Shown one piece after another: positions 53,654 through 61,926 of a DNA stretch of 64,000 bases (position 1 is its first letter; the number at the start of each line of letters is the position of its first letter). The stretch is from Idiomarina seosinensis_A. Lineage in GTDB: Bacteria; Pseudomonadota; Gammaproteobacteria; Enterobacterales; Alteromonadaceae. Location of the stretch: the NCBI RefSeq assembly GCF_044797955.1, contig NZ_CP085211.1, forward strand, positions 1,240,001-1,304,000, in the 5' to 3' direction. The notes below the pieces were generated by a model that worked only from the letters and a program-made list of their open reading frames with translations, was not told the origin of the DNA and did no database searches. The translations under genes were made by a program, and so were the position numbers.

Positions 53654-55134
53654 ATGACCAGGTAATCCATAAACTCATTGACCGGCATATTGTTTAATTG
53701 CTCGGGTTGCTGGTAAATAGCAATGATTTTATTGACCCGCGCGGCCGGAAACCGAGTTGCCAGATTATCCGCAAACTTTTTCTGAAGCACTCTGATGCCC
53801 TCGTCACGCCGGCGCCGATGACCAATCGGAAACTCTACTTCGATTTTGCGGGTATGGGTACCATCTTTAAAAAACACTTGTAAGGCGTTAGCGATAGAAC
53901 GTTTGTCAGGTTCGTGATATTCGCGACTGTAACGTTCGTCCTCGATGACAACCATCTTGTCGCGCAGGCGATCAATTTCGGGATGCTGCCGGTGAAACTC
54001 ATCCTCGTAATGATCTGCCGTCAGTTCGCCATACAATAAAGGCACAGCGGTCATGTACTGCAAACAATGGTCACGGTCGGCGGGATTTGCTAACTCTCCT
54101 TGTTTCGAGATTATCCGTATCGCTGAATCATGGGTTGTTAATTCAACCCGTTCGATATCATCGATCCGTTCAGCAACTTCAGGGTGCAGGGTAACCGCAG
54201 CCTCACAGGCCGTCTGGGCATGAAACTCAGCAGGAAACGACAGTTTAAATAAAATATTTTCCATCACATAGCTACCATAATCGCGCTGAAACTTAAACTG
54301 CCGTTCATTTACCGGCTTAGGCTGTTGATCTTTATTGGTCTGGCTGAACAATACATCATAAAATCCCCATTGAGGTGCCGTCAGCGCTCCCGGAATACCC
54401 ATCTCTCCGCGCAAACTAATGTCTGCCAGGCGCACCGCCCGTGAGCAGGCATCACCCGCAGCCCATGATTTGCGCGAACCGGCATTGGGAGCGTGACGAT
54501 AGGTACGTAGTGACTGTCCGTCGACCCAGGCTTGCGAAATCGCCGCCATAATTTGCTCCCGGTCACCACCCCAAAGCCAGGCTGCAACGGCGGTGGACGC
54601 GACTTTTACCAGCACAACATGGTCAAGGCCAACCCGGTTAAAGCTGTTTTCCAAAGCCAGTACGCCCTGGATCTCATGGGCTTTTATCATGGCTTCCAGC
54701 ACCGTCTTCATGGTTAAAGGCGCTTTGCCCCGGGCAACTCGTTGTTGTGATAAAAAATCAGACAGTGCCAGAATTGCACCCAGGTTATCCGACGGATGCC
54801 CCCACTCTGCGGCCAGCCAGGTATCATTAAAATCCAGCCAACGAATGATGCAACCAATGTCCCAGGCTGCCTTAACCGGATCCAGTTGCAGCTGAGTGCC
54901 CGGCACTCGCGCTCCATGAGGAACCTGGGTACCTGCAACCAAAGGACCTAAGTGTTTACTGCATTCAGGGAAACGCAGTGCCAGTAACCCGCAACCAATA
55001 CTGTCGGCAAGGCAATGGCGGGCGGTAGTCCAGGCTTCTTCCGATTCAACACGGTAATTTAAAACATAATCGGCTATCGTCTGAATTTCGTCATCGTATG
55101 GCGGGCGTTTATTGGTCGAGAAGGTAGCACTCAT
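53650..55134 (-). CDS. prpD: 2-methylcitrate dehydratase PrpD
   Basis: The 494-aa MmgE/PrpD-family enzyme dehydrates 2-methylcitrate in propionate breakdown. Blocks seen include DSIGCGLLALRFPEC, WLDFNDTWLAAEWGHPSDN and AGDACSRAVRLADI. The usual prpB/prpC/acnD genes are not nearby. The ATG at 55134 is preferred because GGAG lies seven bases away; an adjacent ATG (55137) and a TTG (55146) are also in frame. An intrinsic terminator and a palindrome lie just upstream in its leader. Confidence 0.92.
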   Translation of the reverse strand: MSATFSTNKRPPYDDEIQTIADYVLNYRVESEEAWTTARHCLADSIGCGLLALRFPECSKHLGPLVAGTQVPHGARVPGTQLQLDPVKAAWDIGCIIRWLDFNDTWLAAEWGHPSDNLGAILALSDFLSQQRVARGKAPLTMKTVLEAMIKAHEIQGVLALENSFNRVGLDHVVLVKVASTAVAAWLWGGDREQIMAAISQAWVDGQSLRTYRHAPNAGSRKSWAAGDACSRAVRLADISLRGEMGIPGALTAPQWGFYDVLFSQTNKDQQPKPVNERQFKFQRDYGSYVMENILFKLSFPAEFHAQTACEAAVTLHPEVAERIDDIERVELTTHDSAIRIISKQGELANPADRDHCLQYMTAVPLLYGELTADHYEDEFHRQHPEIDRLRDKMVVIEDERYSREYHEPDKRSIANALQVFFKDGTHTRKIEVEFPIGHRRRRDEGIRVLQKKFADNLATRFPAARVNKIIAIYQQPEQLNNMPVNEFMDYLVI

Positions 55135-55148
55135 CATATTCTCCAATT

Positions 55149-55184
55149 AAAAAAAACCCGGAACCAAGGCGGGTTGTTCCGGGT
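55149..55184 (-). terminator. intrinsic terminator immediately upstream of prpD
   Basis: On the minus strand ACCCGGAAC pairs perfectly with GTTCCGGGT (arms 55176-55184 and 55156-55164, 11-base loop) and is followed by a run of eight T. It ends about 8 bp before the ribosome-binding site of prpD. It may close the tatD transcript, or control prpD by attenuation. Confidence 0.85.
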
Positions 55185-55194
55185 GTAGGGGAAT

Positions 55195-55266
55195 GGCTCA
55201 TAGAAGAGCCGTGCGCTGATAATTAAACAATGGAGTAATGAAGTTTAGACAACTTTCCGAAAGTTG
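55195..55266. promoter_or_regulatory. prpD leader: small hairpin and 17-bp palindrome
   Basis: CAACTTTCCGAAAGTTG (55250-55266) is a perfect 8+1+8 palindrome, suitable as an operator, between tatD and prpD. Nearer prpD, GGCTC and GAGCC (55195-55210) form a five-pair hairpin around ATAGAA. Together with the terminator at 55149-55184 they make a structured leader. No clear promoter boxes were found. Confidence 0.45.
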
Positions 55267-55310
55267 CTAAATTTTTAATCAATTTTTTTTTGCGGTTGTA
55301 AAAGCGCTGG

Positions 55311-56102
55311 TCAGGCGACACCCTTAAACAACTGATAAAAGTTGGTAGTGGTCGTTTTAGCAACCTCCTCTACCGTCAGACCTTTAATGTCAGCAACGCA
55401 CTGAGCGACATCGGCAACGTAAGCCGGCTGATTCTGCTTACCGCGGTGCGGGACAGGTGCAAGCCAGGGGCTGTCTGTTTCAATCAACAGCTTTTCTAAG
55501 GGTAATGCTTTAATCACATCACGTAGCTCACTGGCATTACGAAATGAGGCAATACCAGAGACAGAGATATAAAAATCCAGCTCATCAATAGCGCGCTTTG
55601 CCATTTCCAGGGATTCGGTAAAGCAGTGTAAAACGCCGCCAGCTTGTTCTGCTTCACCCTGTTTAAGCAGGGTCAAAGTATCTTCCCGGGCATCCCGGGT
55701 ATGAATAATTAATGGCTTTTTGAGGCGTTGCGCTACATTAATATGGGCAGCAAAATGCTGTTGTTGCAATACCTTGCTGTCGGGTTTGTAAAAGTAATCA
55801 AGTCCCGTCTCGCCAATGGCAACAACATCGTTGTGGCTGGCCATAGCATAAAGTTTTTCAGCAACCTCACTTATATCAGTCCGGCTCTCTTCGACATATA
55901 AGGGGTGGATGCCGCAAGATACTGATACATCACTGAAGGGCTCAACAACGCTGCGCATGGACTCATAGTCTTCCAGCGTAACAGCAACACACAGCATATG
56001 CTCGACCTGGCGTTGCCGGGCATTTTCAATGATTTTAGGTAAATCTTCGCCAATTTTTTCCGCATCAATTTTGTCCAGATGACAATGAGAGTCAACGTAC
56101 AT
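55311..56102 (-). CDS. TatD family metal-dependent DNase
   Basis: The 263-aa TIM-barrel hydrolase has the metal ligands in MYVDSHCHLDKID at its N-terminus, Glu in GETGLDYFY, His in PLIIHTRDARED and the final Asp in LIETDSPWLAP. The start at 56102 begins directly with the metal motif; an ATG 20 codons upstream lies in the preceding gene. It is the holB-linked TatD paralogue (YcfH position). Its end is followed by the prpD leader. Confidence 0.92.
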   Translation of the reverse strand: MYVDSHCHLDKIDAEKIGEDLPKIIENARQRQVEHMLCVAVTLEDYESMRSVVEPFSDVSVSCGIHPLYVEESRTDISEVAEKLYAMASHNDVVAIGETGLDYFYKPDSKVLQQQHFAAHINVAQRLKKPLIIHTRDAREDTLTLLKQGEAEQAGGVLHCFTESLEMAKRAIDELDFYISVSGIASFRNASELRDVIKALPLEKLLIETDSPWLAPVPHRGKQNQPAYVADVAQCVADIKGLTVEEVAKTTTTNFYQLFKGVA

Positions 56103-56487
56103 TAGCACCCCAGCGCTGGTTAAAAATTTCATTAAGAATTGTACCACAATGCGCCTGCTCATCGTGAATCAGGCTACGGATGCGCTGCTCAATATCGTAC
56201 TGATGCTGATCCAAAAAACTAACGGCAAGCCAACGTTTCTTGTCATTTGTGGCTGGAGTCAGAACCCATTGCACAACCACTTCGGTGGCCTGGTTGTCGG
56301 CAGGCTGATCCGGCAAACTCAGTACTAATTCAAACTTATTGTTCAATTGGCTGTTGGCGGTCGTTACATCGGGCGGTATTACTAATAATAAGGGTTCAAA
56401 GCGCAGTACAACACTATGCGCTAATTGCCTGCGCGTTTCATAAAAAACACTGAGTGTTTTCGGCGTCGAGTCCGCTACTGAATACAT
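56092..56487 (-). CDS. divergent PilZ-like protein in the holB-tatD position
   Basis: The 131-aa protein occupies the place of pilZ in many gammaproteobacteria (holB-pilZ-tatD). It is beta-rich in the middle (FELVLSLPDQPADNQATEV, VVQWVLTPATNDKKRWLAV) and ends with a helix. The c-di-GMP motifs RxxxR and D/NxSxxG of PilZ domains are not seen, so it would not bind c-di-GMP in the usual way. The identity rests mostly on position. It overlaps holB by 50 bp and tatD by 11 bp. Confidence 0.5.
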   Translation of the reverse strand: MYSVADSTPKTLSVFYETRRQLAHSVVLRFEPLLLVIPPDVTTANSQLNNKFELVLSLPDQPADNQATEVVVQWVLTPATNDKKRWLAVSFLDQHQYDIEQRIRSLIHDEQAHCGTILNEIFNQRWGANVR

Positions 56488-57334
56488 AAGTCGCCCATTG
56501 TTGCCAGTTGAGGCTTAACAATAGCGGTAAATTTAATCCCTTAGAATAATGAAACTTCTGCCGTAAGTGTCGGCATTCTGCTACCGCCTGACTGAGCAAA
56601 CGCTGATTCACGTGCTGCTGTTGATTAAGCTGCCGATACTGCTCCTGCAACCCGGAAAAGTGATAGTACTGCGCTGCAATTCGCTGACTGGATTTCAGCA
56701 GATCCTCTAACAGCTGCTCTGTGATATTCAGCCAGGCTTCGGCCTGATCTTTGTTCTTCATCACCGGCACCAACGCCTCACCCCGCAAAGCACTCAACAA
56801 ACTGGCGGCCTGGGCGTCCTGTTCATCATCACTAGCTAATGCAGGCAACTGCAGATTAATCCACTGTAAGCGACTTTTCAGGGTCGGCAGTAAATGAGCC
56901 GCCTGCTCTACCGCCAACAGCCAAAACAGGTCCTCAGGTGGCTCTTCCAGTATCTTTAAAATCGCATTAGCAGCTTGTTCCGTCAATTTGTCTGCCGGGC
57001 GAATAATAGCAACTCTGGCCCCGCCCTGATTTGCTGTCTGGGTTGCCTGTTGCTGCAGCTGCCTTACCTGGTCAATGCCAATACGCGTCCCTTCGCCGGC
57101 CTCTATCTGCCAGAGGTCAGGGTGAGTACCGGCTTTAAATAACAAGCAACTTTTACACTGCCCACAAGCGCTTTTTGCCGGTTGCCGGCACAATATAAAC
57201 TGCGCCAAAGTCAGTAAAAATTGCTCACTACCGCGCTGTGGTGCGTGTTGCATATAGTAGGCATGGGCCAGGCGCTGCTGCTGTGCACTATTTACCACCT
57301 GCAGCCAGGGTTCCCGTAACCATGGATAACTCAT
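56438..57334 (-). CDS. holB: DNA polymerase III subunit delta prime
   Basis: The 298-aa clamp-loader subunit has RLAHAYYMQHAPQRGSEQF near the N-terminus, zinc-binding cysteines in CRQPAKSACGQCKSCLLF, and NAILKILEEPPEDLFWLLA with the SRC-equivalent KSRLQW. The C-terminal helical domain follows. It overlaps tmk by 1 bp. Confidence 0.93.
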   Translation of the reverse strand: MSYPWLREPWLQVVNSAQQQRLAHAYYMQHAPQRGSEQFLLTLAQFILCRQPAKSACGQCKSCLLFKAGTHPDLWQIEAGEGTRIGIDQVRQLQQQATQTANQGGARVAIIRPADKLTEQAANAILKILEEPPEDLFWLLAVEQAAHLLPTLKSRLQWINLQLPALASDDEQDAQAASLLSALRGEALVPVMKNKDQAEAWLNITEQLLEDLLKSSQRIAAQYYHFSGLQEQYRQLNQQQHVNQRLLSQAVAECRHLRQKFHYSKGLNLPLLLSLNWQQWATYVFSSGLDAENTQCFL

Positions 57335-57951
57335 TAGAATAAATTCTCTTCTATAGCCCGCAGGATATCCTGATGCACTTGTTGCATTGGCTGAGATGCG
57401 TCAATCACAATAATGGCCGGGCTTTGATAAGCCAGCTGCAGATAACGGTCCCGGGTACGTTGAAAAAATGCCAGATCTTCTTGTTCAATTCGGTCCAGTT
57501 CGCCCCGACCTTTGGCGCGCTCCAGGCCAAGCTCCGCAGGAACATCCAGATACAAGGTTAAATCAGGTAAAAAATCCCCCAGGGCGAGCTGCCGGAGTTG
57601 CTCGAGTGTCTCGTTGCCCAGTTGCCGGCCACCGCCCTGATAGGCTTGGGATGATAAGTCATGCCGGTCGCCAATAACCCAGCGCCCCTTTTTTAAGGCC
57701 GGCTTAATAATTGTATCCACTAACTGAACACGACTGGCATACATCAGCAGCAACTCCGTGGTTGCCTTAACCGGCTCTTGCCATTTTTTTTTCAGCAGTT
57801 CTCTTAGTTCTTCAGCCAGCGGCGTTCCGCCCGGCTCACGCACCGTTTCCGGGCGTATGCCTTTGGCCTGTAAGTGACTGACAATACTGGCTATAGCTGA
57901 GCTTTTTCCGGCCCCTTCCAGGCCTTCGATAGCAATAAATTTTCCGTTCAT
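57334..57951 (-). CDS. tmk: thymidylate kinase
   Basis: The 205-aa kinase phosphorylates dTMP. It has FIAIEGLEGAGKSSAI (P-loop), REPGGTPLAEELRELL, the DR motif in GDRHDLSSQAYQGGGR and the lid near ERAKGRGELDRIE. It lies between mltG and holB as in E. coli. Confidence 0.95.
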   Translation of the reverse strand: MNGKFIAIEGLEGAGKSSAIASIVSHLQAKGIRPETVREPGGTPLAEELRELLKKKWQEPVKATTELLLMYASRVQLVDTIIKPALKKGRWVIGDRHDLSSQAYQGGGRQLGNETLEQLRQLALGDFLPDLTLYLDVPAELGLERAKGRGELDRIEQEDLAFFQRTRDRYLQLAYQSPAIIVIDASQPMQQVHQDILRAIEENLF

Positions 57952-57958
57952 TAGACTC

Positions 57959-58960
57959 CTACTGGTTTAGTTGGTATTTGCGTACAGCCCGGCGGTGTTG
58001 TTCCAGCGTTTCAGAAAACACATGGCCGCCTTTTTTGTCTGCCACAAAGTAAAAGTAATCAGAACTGGCCGGGTGCGCGGCAGCTTTTAGTGACGCCGGC
58101 GAGACCATCGCAATCGGGGTCGGCGGTAAACCATTGATGCGATAGGTATTAAACGGCGTTTTTGCCCTTAAGTGAATGCGCGTCAGGTTGCCGTCAAAGT
58201 CCGGAATACCATAAATGGTTGTTGGATCGGACTGTAGTCTCATACCAATTTCTAATCGATTAGCAAACACACCGGCGACCATCGCCCGCTCACCATCCTG
58301 TCCTGTTTCCTTTTCAATTATGGATGCCAGGATCAGCAGTTCGTAGGGGCTGTCCACCGGGCATTCGGCGCTGCGCTGCTGCCAAATTTCCTGCAATGGC
58401 TGCTGCATAGCGTGGTAGGCCCGTTTAAGTACTTCGTAGTCGCTTGTAAAGGCCGTATAATGATACGTTTCCGGTAAGAACAACCCCTCGGGTGAGGGAT
58501 AATCCTGAACAAAATCCAACTGGGCCTGCAGCGTTTCTAAATCGTTGCCGGCAAGCTGTTTTTTCAAAAAAGGCTGTTGTTGTAATTTGGCCACCCACTG
58601 CCGCAAGGTCTGCCCTTCAACCAGAGTCACCGCAAACTGCTTTTCCTCGCCTCTGGCGAGCTTCTCCCAGACAGTAAACCAGGTGTGTTGAGGATGGATT
58701 TCATAGGCGCCCGTTTTAATTTGATTGATACCAATCAGCACCTGACTTAGCCGGTAATCAATCCGGTTGGCAGGGCGCTGCCAATGCCGGTTAATTTTAG
58801 CGACAATCACGCGTGCGCTGTCACCCGGCTCAACCACAAGCAGCAACGGCGTTTGTCCCTGTGAGTCGGCAAGTGGCTTATGCAAATAATTAATAGTCGC
58901 CCCATAGGCCGCCGCGCAGAAAACAATTAATACAATGACAGCAATCAGTAGCTTTTTCAT
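57959..58960 (-). CDS. mltG: endolytic transglycosylase MltG (YceG)
   Basis: The 333-aa protein has one N-terminal membrane helix (residues 4-22), a LysM-like part and the YceG catalytic domain with the glutamate in LASIIEKETGQDGERAMVAGVFANRL and LQSDPTTIYG. It cuts nascent glycan strands, setting their length. It overlaps pabC by 4 bp. Confidence 0.94.
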   Translation of the reverse strand: MKKLLIAVIVLIVFCAAAYGATINYLHKPLADSQGQTPLLLVVEPGDSARVIVAKINRHWQRPANRIDYRLSQVLIGINQIKTGAYEIHPQHTWFTVWEKLARGEEKQFAVTLVEGQTLRQWVAKLQQQPFLKKQLAGNDLETLQAQLDFVQDYPSPEGLFLPETYHYTAFTSDYEVLKRAYHAMQQPLQEIWQQRSAECPVDSPYELLILASIIEKETGQDGERAMVAGVFANRLEIGMRLQSDPTTIYGIPDFDGNLTRIHLRAKTPFNTYRINGLPPTPIAMVSPASLKAAAHPASSDYFYFVADKKGGHVFSETLEQHRRAVRKYQLNQ

Positions 58961-59739
58961 GAAATCAGAGCGGTTAAACCCGTCGGCAGTTGAGTAGTTA
59001 AAACATTACCATTTAACCGCGCAATTGGCACGGCTCCGCGAACAGAATTGCAGATAAAAGCCTGCTCTGCCTGCCACAAATGCGGCAACTTAAAGTCTCC
59101 GACATTTACCTGACCCAACCACTTGTGCGCCAGTATCACCTGACGGGCGACACCATCGACACCACAACGATGCAAAGCCGGGGTATACCATTGTCGTCCC
59201 TGGCGCCAGAACAGGTTACCCTGACAAGCCTCGATTAGATACTGCTCTTGATCCAGTACCAGTAAATCATCCAGCTGGCGCTGTTCCCGCTCCTGTGCCA
59301 GTAGCACCTGTTCCAGTCGATTGAGGGTCTTTAAGCCGGCTAAAGCAGGTTGCCGGCCCAGCCTTAATTCGGCAACCTGAACCTGTCGCAGTGCCGGCTG
59401 CGCGGTTGGCAGCGGTGACTTCACCCAGTAATGATTCGGTAACGAGGAGGACGGCGGCAAATACCCCCTGCCTCCACTGCCCCGCGTAATAATAATCTTT
59501 ACCACGCAGTTCTCATCAGATGAGACCACCTTAGCCAGCATCTGATCCAGCTGTTGCCGTGTAGGAGCAGGCAGTTGCAGGCGCTCACAGGCTAACAGCA
59601 AACGCTGACAATGATAGTCCCACCAGCACGCTCGTCCCGCCGTTATACGAACCGAGGTAAAATGCCCGTCAGCAAATTGTAAGCCGCGATCGAGGTTCTG
59701 TTCTCCGGCATTACCATTAATCCAGACAGAGGGTGTCAT
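58957..59739 (-). CDS. pabC: aminodeoxychorismate lyase
   Basis: The 260-aa class IV PLP enzyme releases 4-aminobenzoate for folate synthesis. It has NRGLQFADGHFTSVRI-like start (DRGLQFADG), the PLP lysine in LKTLNRLEQVL and EACQGNLFW. In most relatives fabF lies between it and acpP; here the gap of 123 bp holds only a terminator. Confidence 0.9.
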   Translation of the reverse strand: MTPSVWINGNAGEQNLDRGLQFADGHFTSVRITAGRACWWDYHCQRLLLACERLQLPAPTRQQLDQMLAKVVSSDENCVVKIIITRGSGGRGYLPPSSSLPNHYWVKSPLPTAQPALRQVQVAELRLGRQPALAGLKTLNRLEQVLLAQEREQRQLDDLLVLDQEQYLIEACQGNLFWRQGRQWYTPALHRCGVDGVARQVILAHKWLGQVNVGDFKLPHLWQAEQAFICNSVRGAVPIARLNGNVLTTQLPTGLTALIS

Positions 59740-59791
59740 CAGTTATGCAGCCTTACTTTAAAATCTTTAAAAAACGCGGCGCAGCAAAACA

Positions 59792-59817
59792 AAAAGGCAG
59801 CCTGTTGGCTGCCTTTT
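59792..59817. terminator. bidirectional intrinsic terminator after acpP
   Basis: AAAAGGCAGCC, loop TGTT, GGCTGCCTTTT: an 11-bp perfect stem with A/T flanks on both sides. Minus-strand transcription from acpP would stop here, separating the fab genes from pabC-mltG-tmk-holB. Confidence 0.9.
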
Positions 59818-59862
59818 GTCGCAGAGAGAATTCTCATACGTTACCTTACTGAGACACTTTAA

Positions 59863-60102
59863 TTAGTCGTCAGAGTGGTTTGTAACGTAATCGATAGCGG
59901 ATTGTACCGTTTTAATTTTTTCTGCTTCTTCGTCTGGAATTTCAGTTTCAAATTCTTCTTCCAGCGCCATAACTAATTCAACTGTATCAAGCGAATCAGC
60001 ACCTAAATCGTTTTCAAACGAAGCTTCAGGCTTAACTTCTTCTTCTTTAACGCCCAGCTGTTCAACGATGATCTTTTTTACGCGTTCTTCAATGTTGCTC
60101 AT
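59863..60102 (-). CDS. acpP: acyl carrier protein
   Basis: The 79-aa acidic protein carries the phosphopantetheine serine in DLGADSLDTVELVMALE. The start MSNIEERVKKII at 60102 matches ACP proteins; an ATG six codons upstream is less likely. It shuttles acyl chains for the Fab enzymes upstream and, via PlsX, to phospholipid synthesis. Confidence 0.97.
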   Translation of the reverse strand: MSNIEERVKKIIVEQLGVKEEEVKPEASFENDLGADSLDTVELVMALEEEFETEIPDEEAEKIKTVQSAIDYVTNHSDD

Positions 60103-60243
60103 GATAATAAAATCCTTCAATAGTCGTCACGAGTGTGAAAATTGGCCGTAGTGTAGTTAAACCAGAACCAATAATAAAGCAAAAAATTGTTAAAAGTGAA
60201 GAGGTCATACCCCTGTTAACCGACCCGTTAGCTAACCGGCCTG

Positions 60244-60981
60244 CTAAACCATGGCCATACCACCGTTTACATGAATCGTTTCGCCGGTGATATACGCAGC
60301 TCCTGGTGATGCTAAAAAGCTAACTGCAGCGGCGACTTCTTCCGGTTTACCCAAGCGTTCAGCCGGAATGTTAGCAAATATGGCCTGCTTTTGCTCATCG
60401 TTAAGGCTTTTGGTCATATCCGTATCGATAAAGCCTGGTGCTACACAGTTAACTGTAATGCCGCGACCAGCTACTTCTTTCGCCAGAGACTTAGAAAAGC
60501 CAACCAGACCGGCTTTAGCCGCGCAATAGTTTACCTGACCCGGATTACCAGTAGTGCCGACCACCGAACTGATGTTAATGATTCGGCCCTGGCGTCTTTT
60601 CATCATACCCCGAATTACCACTTTACAGACCCGAAAGACAGCTGTCAGGTTGGTATCAATGACCGAGTCCCACTCTTCGTCTTTCATACGCATCATCAAA
60701 TTATCACGGGTGATGCCGGCATTATTTACCAGAATATCAATGCGACCTTGTGCTTTTTCAAGCTCTTTTATCGCTGCCGCTGTCTGTTCACTATCATTAA
60801 CGTTTAGAGCCATACCCTGACCCTTATCGCCAAGATAGGCAGAGATATTTTCAGCACCCTGCTCTGAAGTTGCAGTGCCGACAACATAGGCACCCTGAGC
60901 TGCCAGTGACTCAGCAATGGCTTTACCGATCCCGCGGCTGGCGCCGGTAACCAGTGCAACATGATCTGTTAAAGACTGCAT
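60244..60981 (-). CDS. fabG: 3-oxoacyl-ACP reductase
   Basis: The 245-aa short-chain dehydrogenase has NADPH-binding GASRGIGKAIAE, NNAGITRDNLMMRM and the catalytic Ser-Tyr-Lys in SSVVGTTGNPGQVNYCAAKA. It makes the first reduction of each elongation cycle. It is 9 bp after fabD. Confidence 0.96.
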   Translation of the reverse strand: MQSLTDHVALVTGASRGIGKAIAESLAAQGAYVVGTATSEQGAENISAYLGDKGQGMALNVNDSEQTAAAIKELEKAQGRIDILVNNAGITRDNLMMRMKDEEWDSVIDTNLTAVFRVCKVVIRGMMKRRQGRIINISSVVGTTGNPGQVNYCAAKAGLVGFSKSLAKEVAGRGITVNCVAPGFIDTDMTKSLNDEQKQAIFANIPAERLGKPEEVAAAVSFLASPGAAYITGETIHVNGGMAMV

Positions 60982-60990
60982 TAACTCTCC

Positions 60991-61917
60991 TTAAGACGTT
61001 ACGTCAGTAAATGCGTCACTGCTGTTTAAGGCTGAACAGTTAAACGCTTTAGTAATCCGCTTATTTAGTCCGGTTAATACTTTGCCCGGACCGACTTCGT
61101 AGGCGTTTTCGATACCCGACTGAGCCAGCGCTTCAATGGTTTCTGTCCAGCGTACGGGACAATACAGCTGCCGTACCAGTGCGTCCTTGATATCCTCAGG
61201 GGTATCGTTGCTGGCCACATCGACGTTGTTAATTACCTTAACTTCAGGCTTTTTAAAGCTTACCTCGGCAAGAGCGGTTCGCAACTGCTCTGCCGCTGGC
61301 CGCATTAACGCACAATGCGACGGCACACTAACCGGCAACGGCAACACCCGCTTAGCACCCGCTTCTTTCAGCGCAATGGCGGCCCGTGCAACGGCGTCAC
61401 TATGGCCTGCGATAACGACTTGCCCGGGCGAATTATAGTTAACTGGTGTGACAACTTCACCGTTGGCTTGTTGCCGGCAGATATCGGCAATAGTGTCATC
61501 CTCAAGGCCAATAACCGCTGCCATTGCCCCGATGCCCGGCGCTACGGCGTTTTGCATGGCTTCGCCGCGTAAGGCCACCAAACGTACTGCGGTATTGAAA
61601 TCCAGTGAACCAGCACAGACAAGGGCCGAATACTCGCCAAGACTGTGGCCGGCCATTGCGGTCACCGAATCCAGTCCTTGCTCTACCGCCAGACGGTAAA
61701 GAGCTACGCTGGCAGTCAGTAAGGCTGGCTGAGTAATCCGGGTGTCGTTAAGCCGTTGCTCAGGGCCTTCCTGGGTAATGGCCCACAGGTCATACCCTAA
61801 TTCATCGCTGGCTTCATTGAAAGTTGCTTTAATCCGGGTGTACTGTTGCGCCAGATCCGAAAGCATACCAACGCTTTGTGACCCCTGACCCGGAAAGAGT
61901 AATGCGGTTTTTGTCAT
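60991..61917 (-). CDS. fabD: malonyl-CoA-ACP transacylase
   Basis: The 308-aa enzyme has LFPGQGSQSVGML at its start, the nucleophile serine in AGHSLGEYSALV and the histidine in SVPSHCALM. It loads malonyl groups on ACP. It lies between fabH and fabG with gaps of 9 bp on each side. Confidence 0.96.
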   Translation of the reverse strand: MTKTALLFPGQGSQSVGMLSDLAQQYTRIKATFNEASDELGYDLWAITQEGPEQRLNDTRITQPALLTASVALYRLAVEQGLDSVTAMAGHSLGEYSALVCAGSLDFNTAVRLVALRGEAMQNAVAPGIGAMAAVIGLEDDTIADICRQQANGEVVTPVNYNSPGQVVIAGHSDAVARAAIALKEAGAKRVLPLPVSVPSHCALMRPAAEQLRTALAEVSFKKPEVKVINNVDVASNDTPEDIKDALVRQLYCPVRWTETIEALAQSGIENAYEVGPGKVLTGLNKRITKAFNCSALNSSDAFTDVTS

Positions 61918-61926
61918 ATTAGCCTC

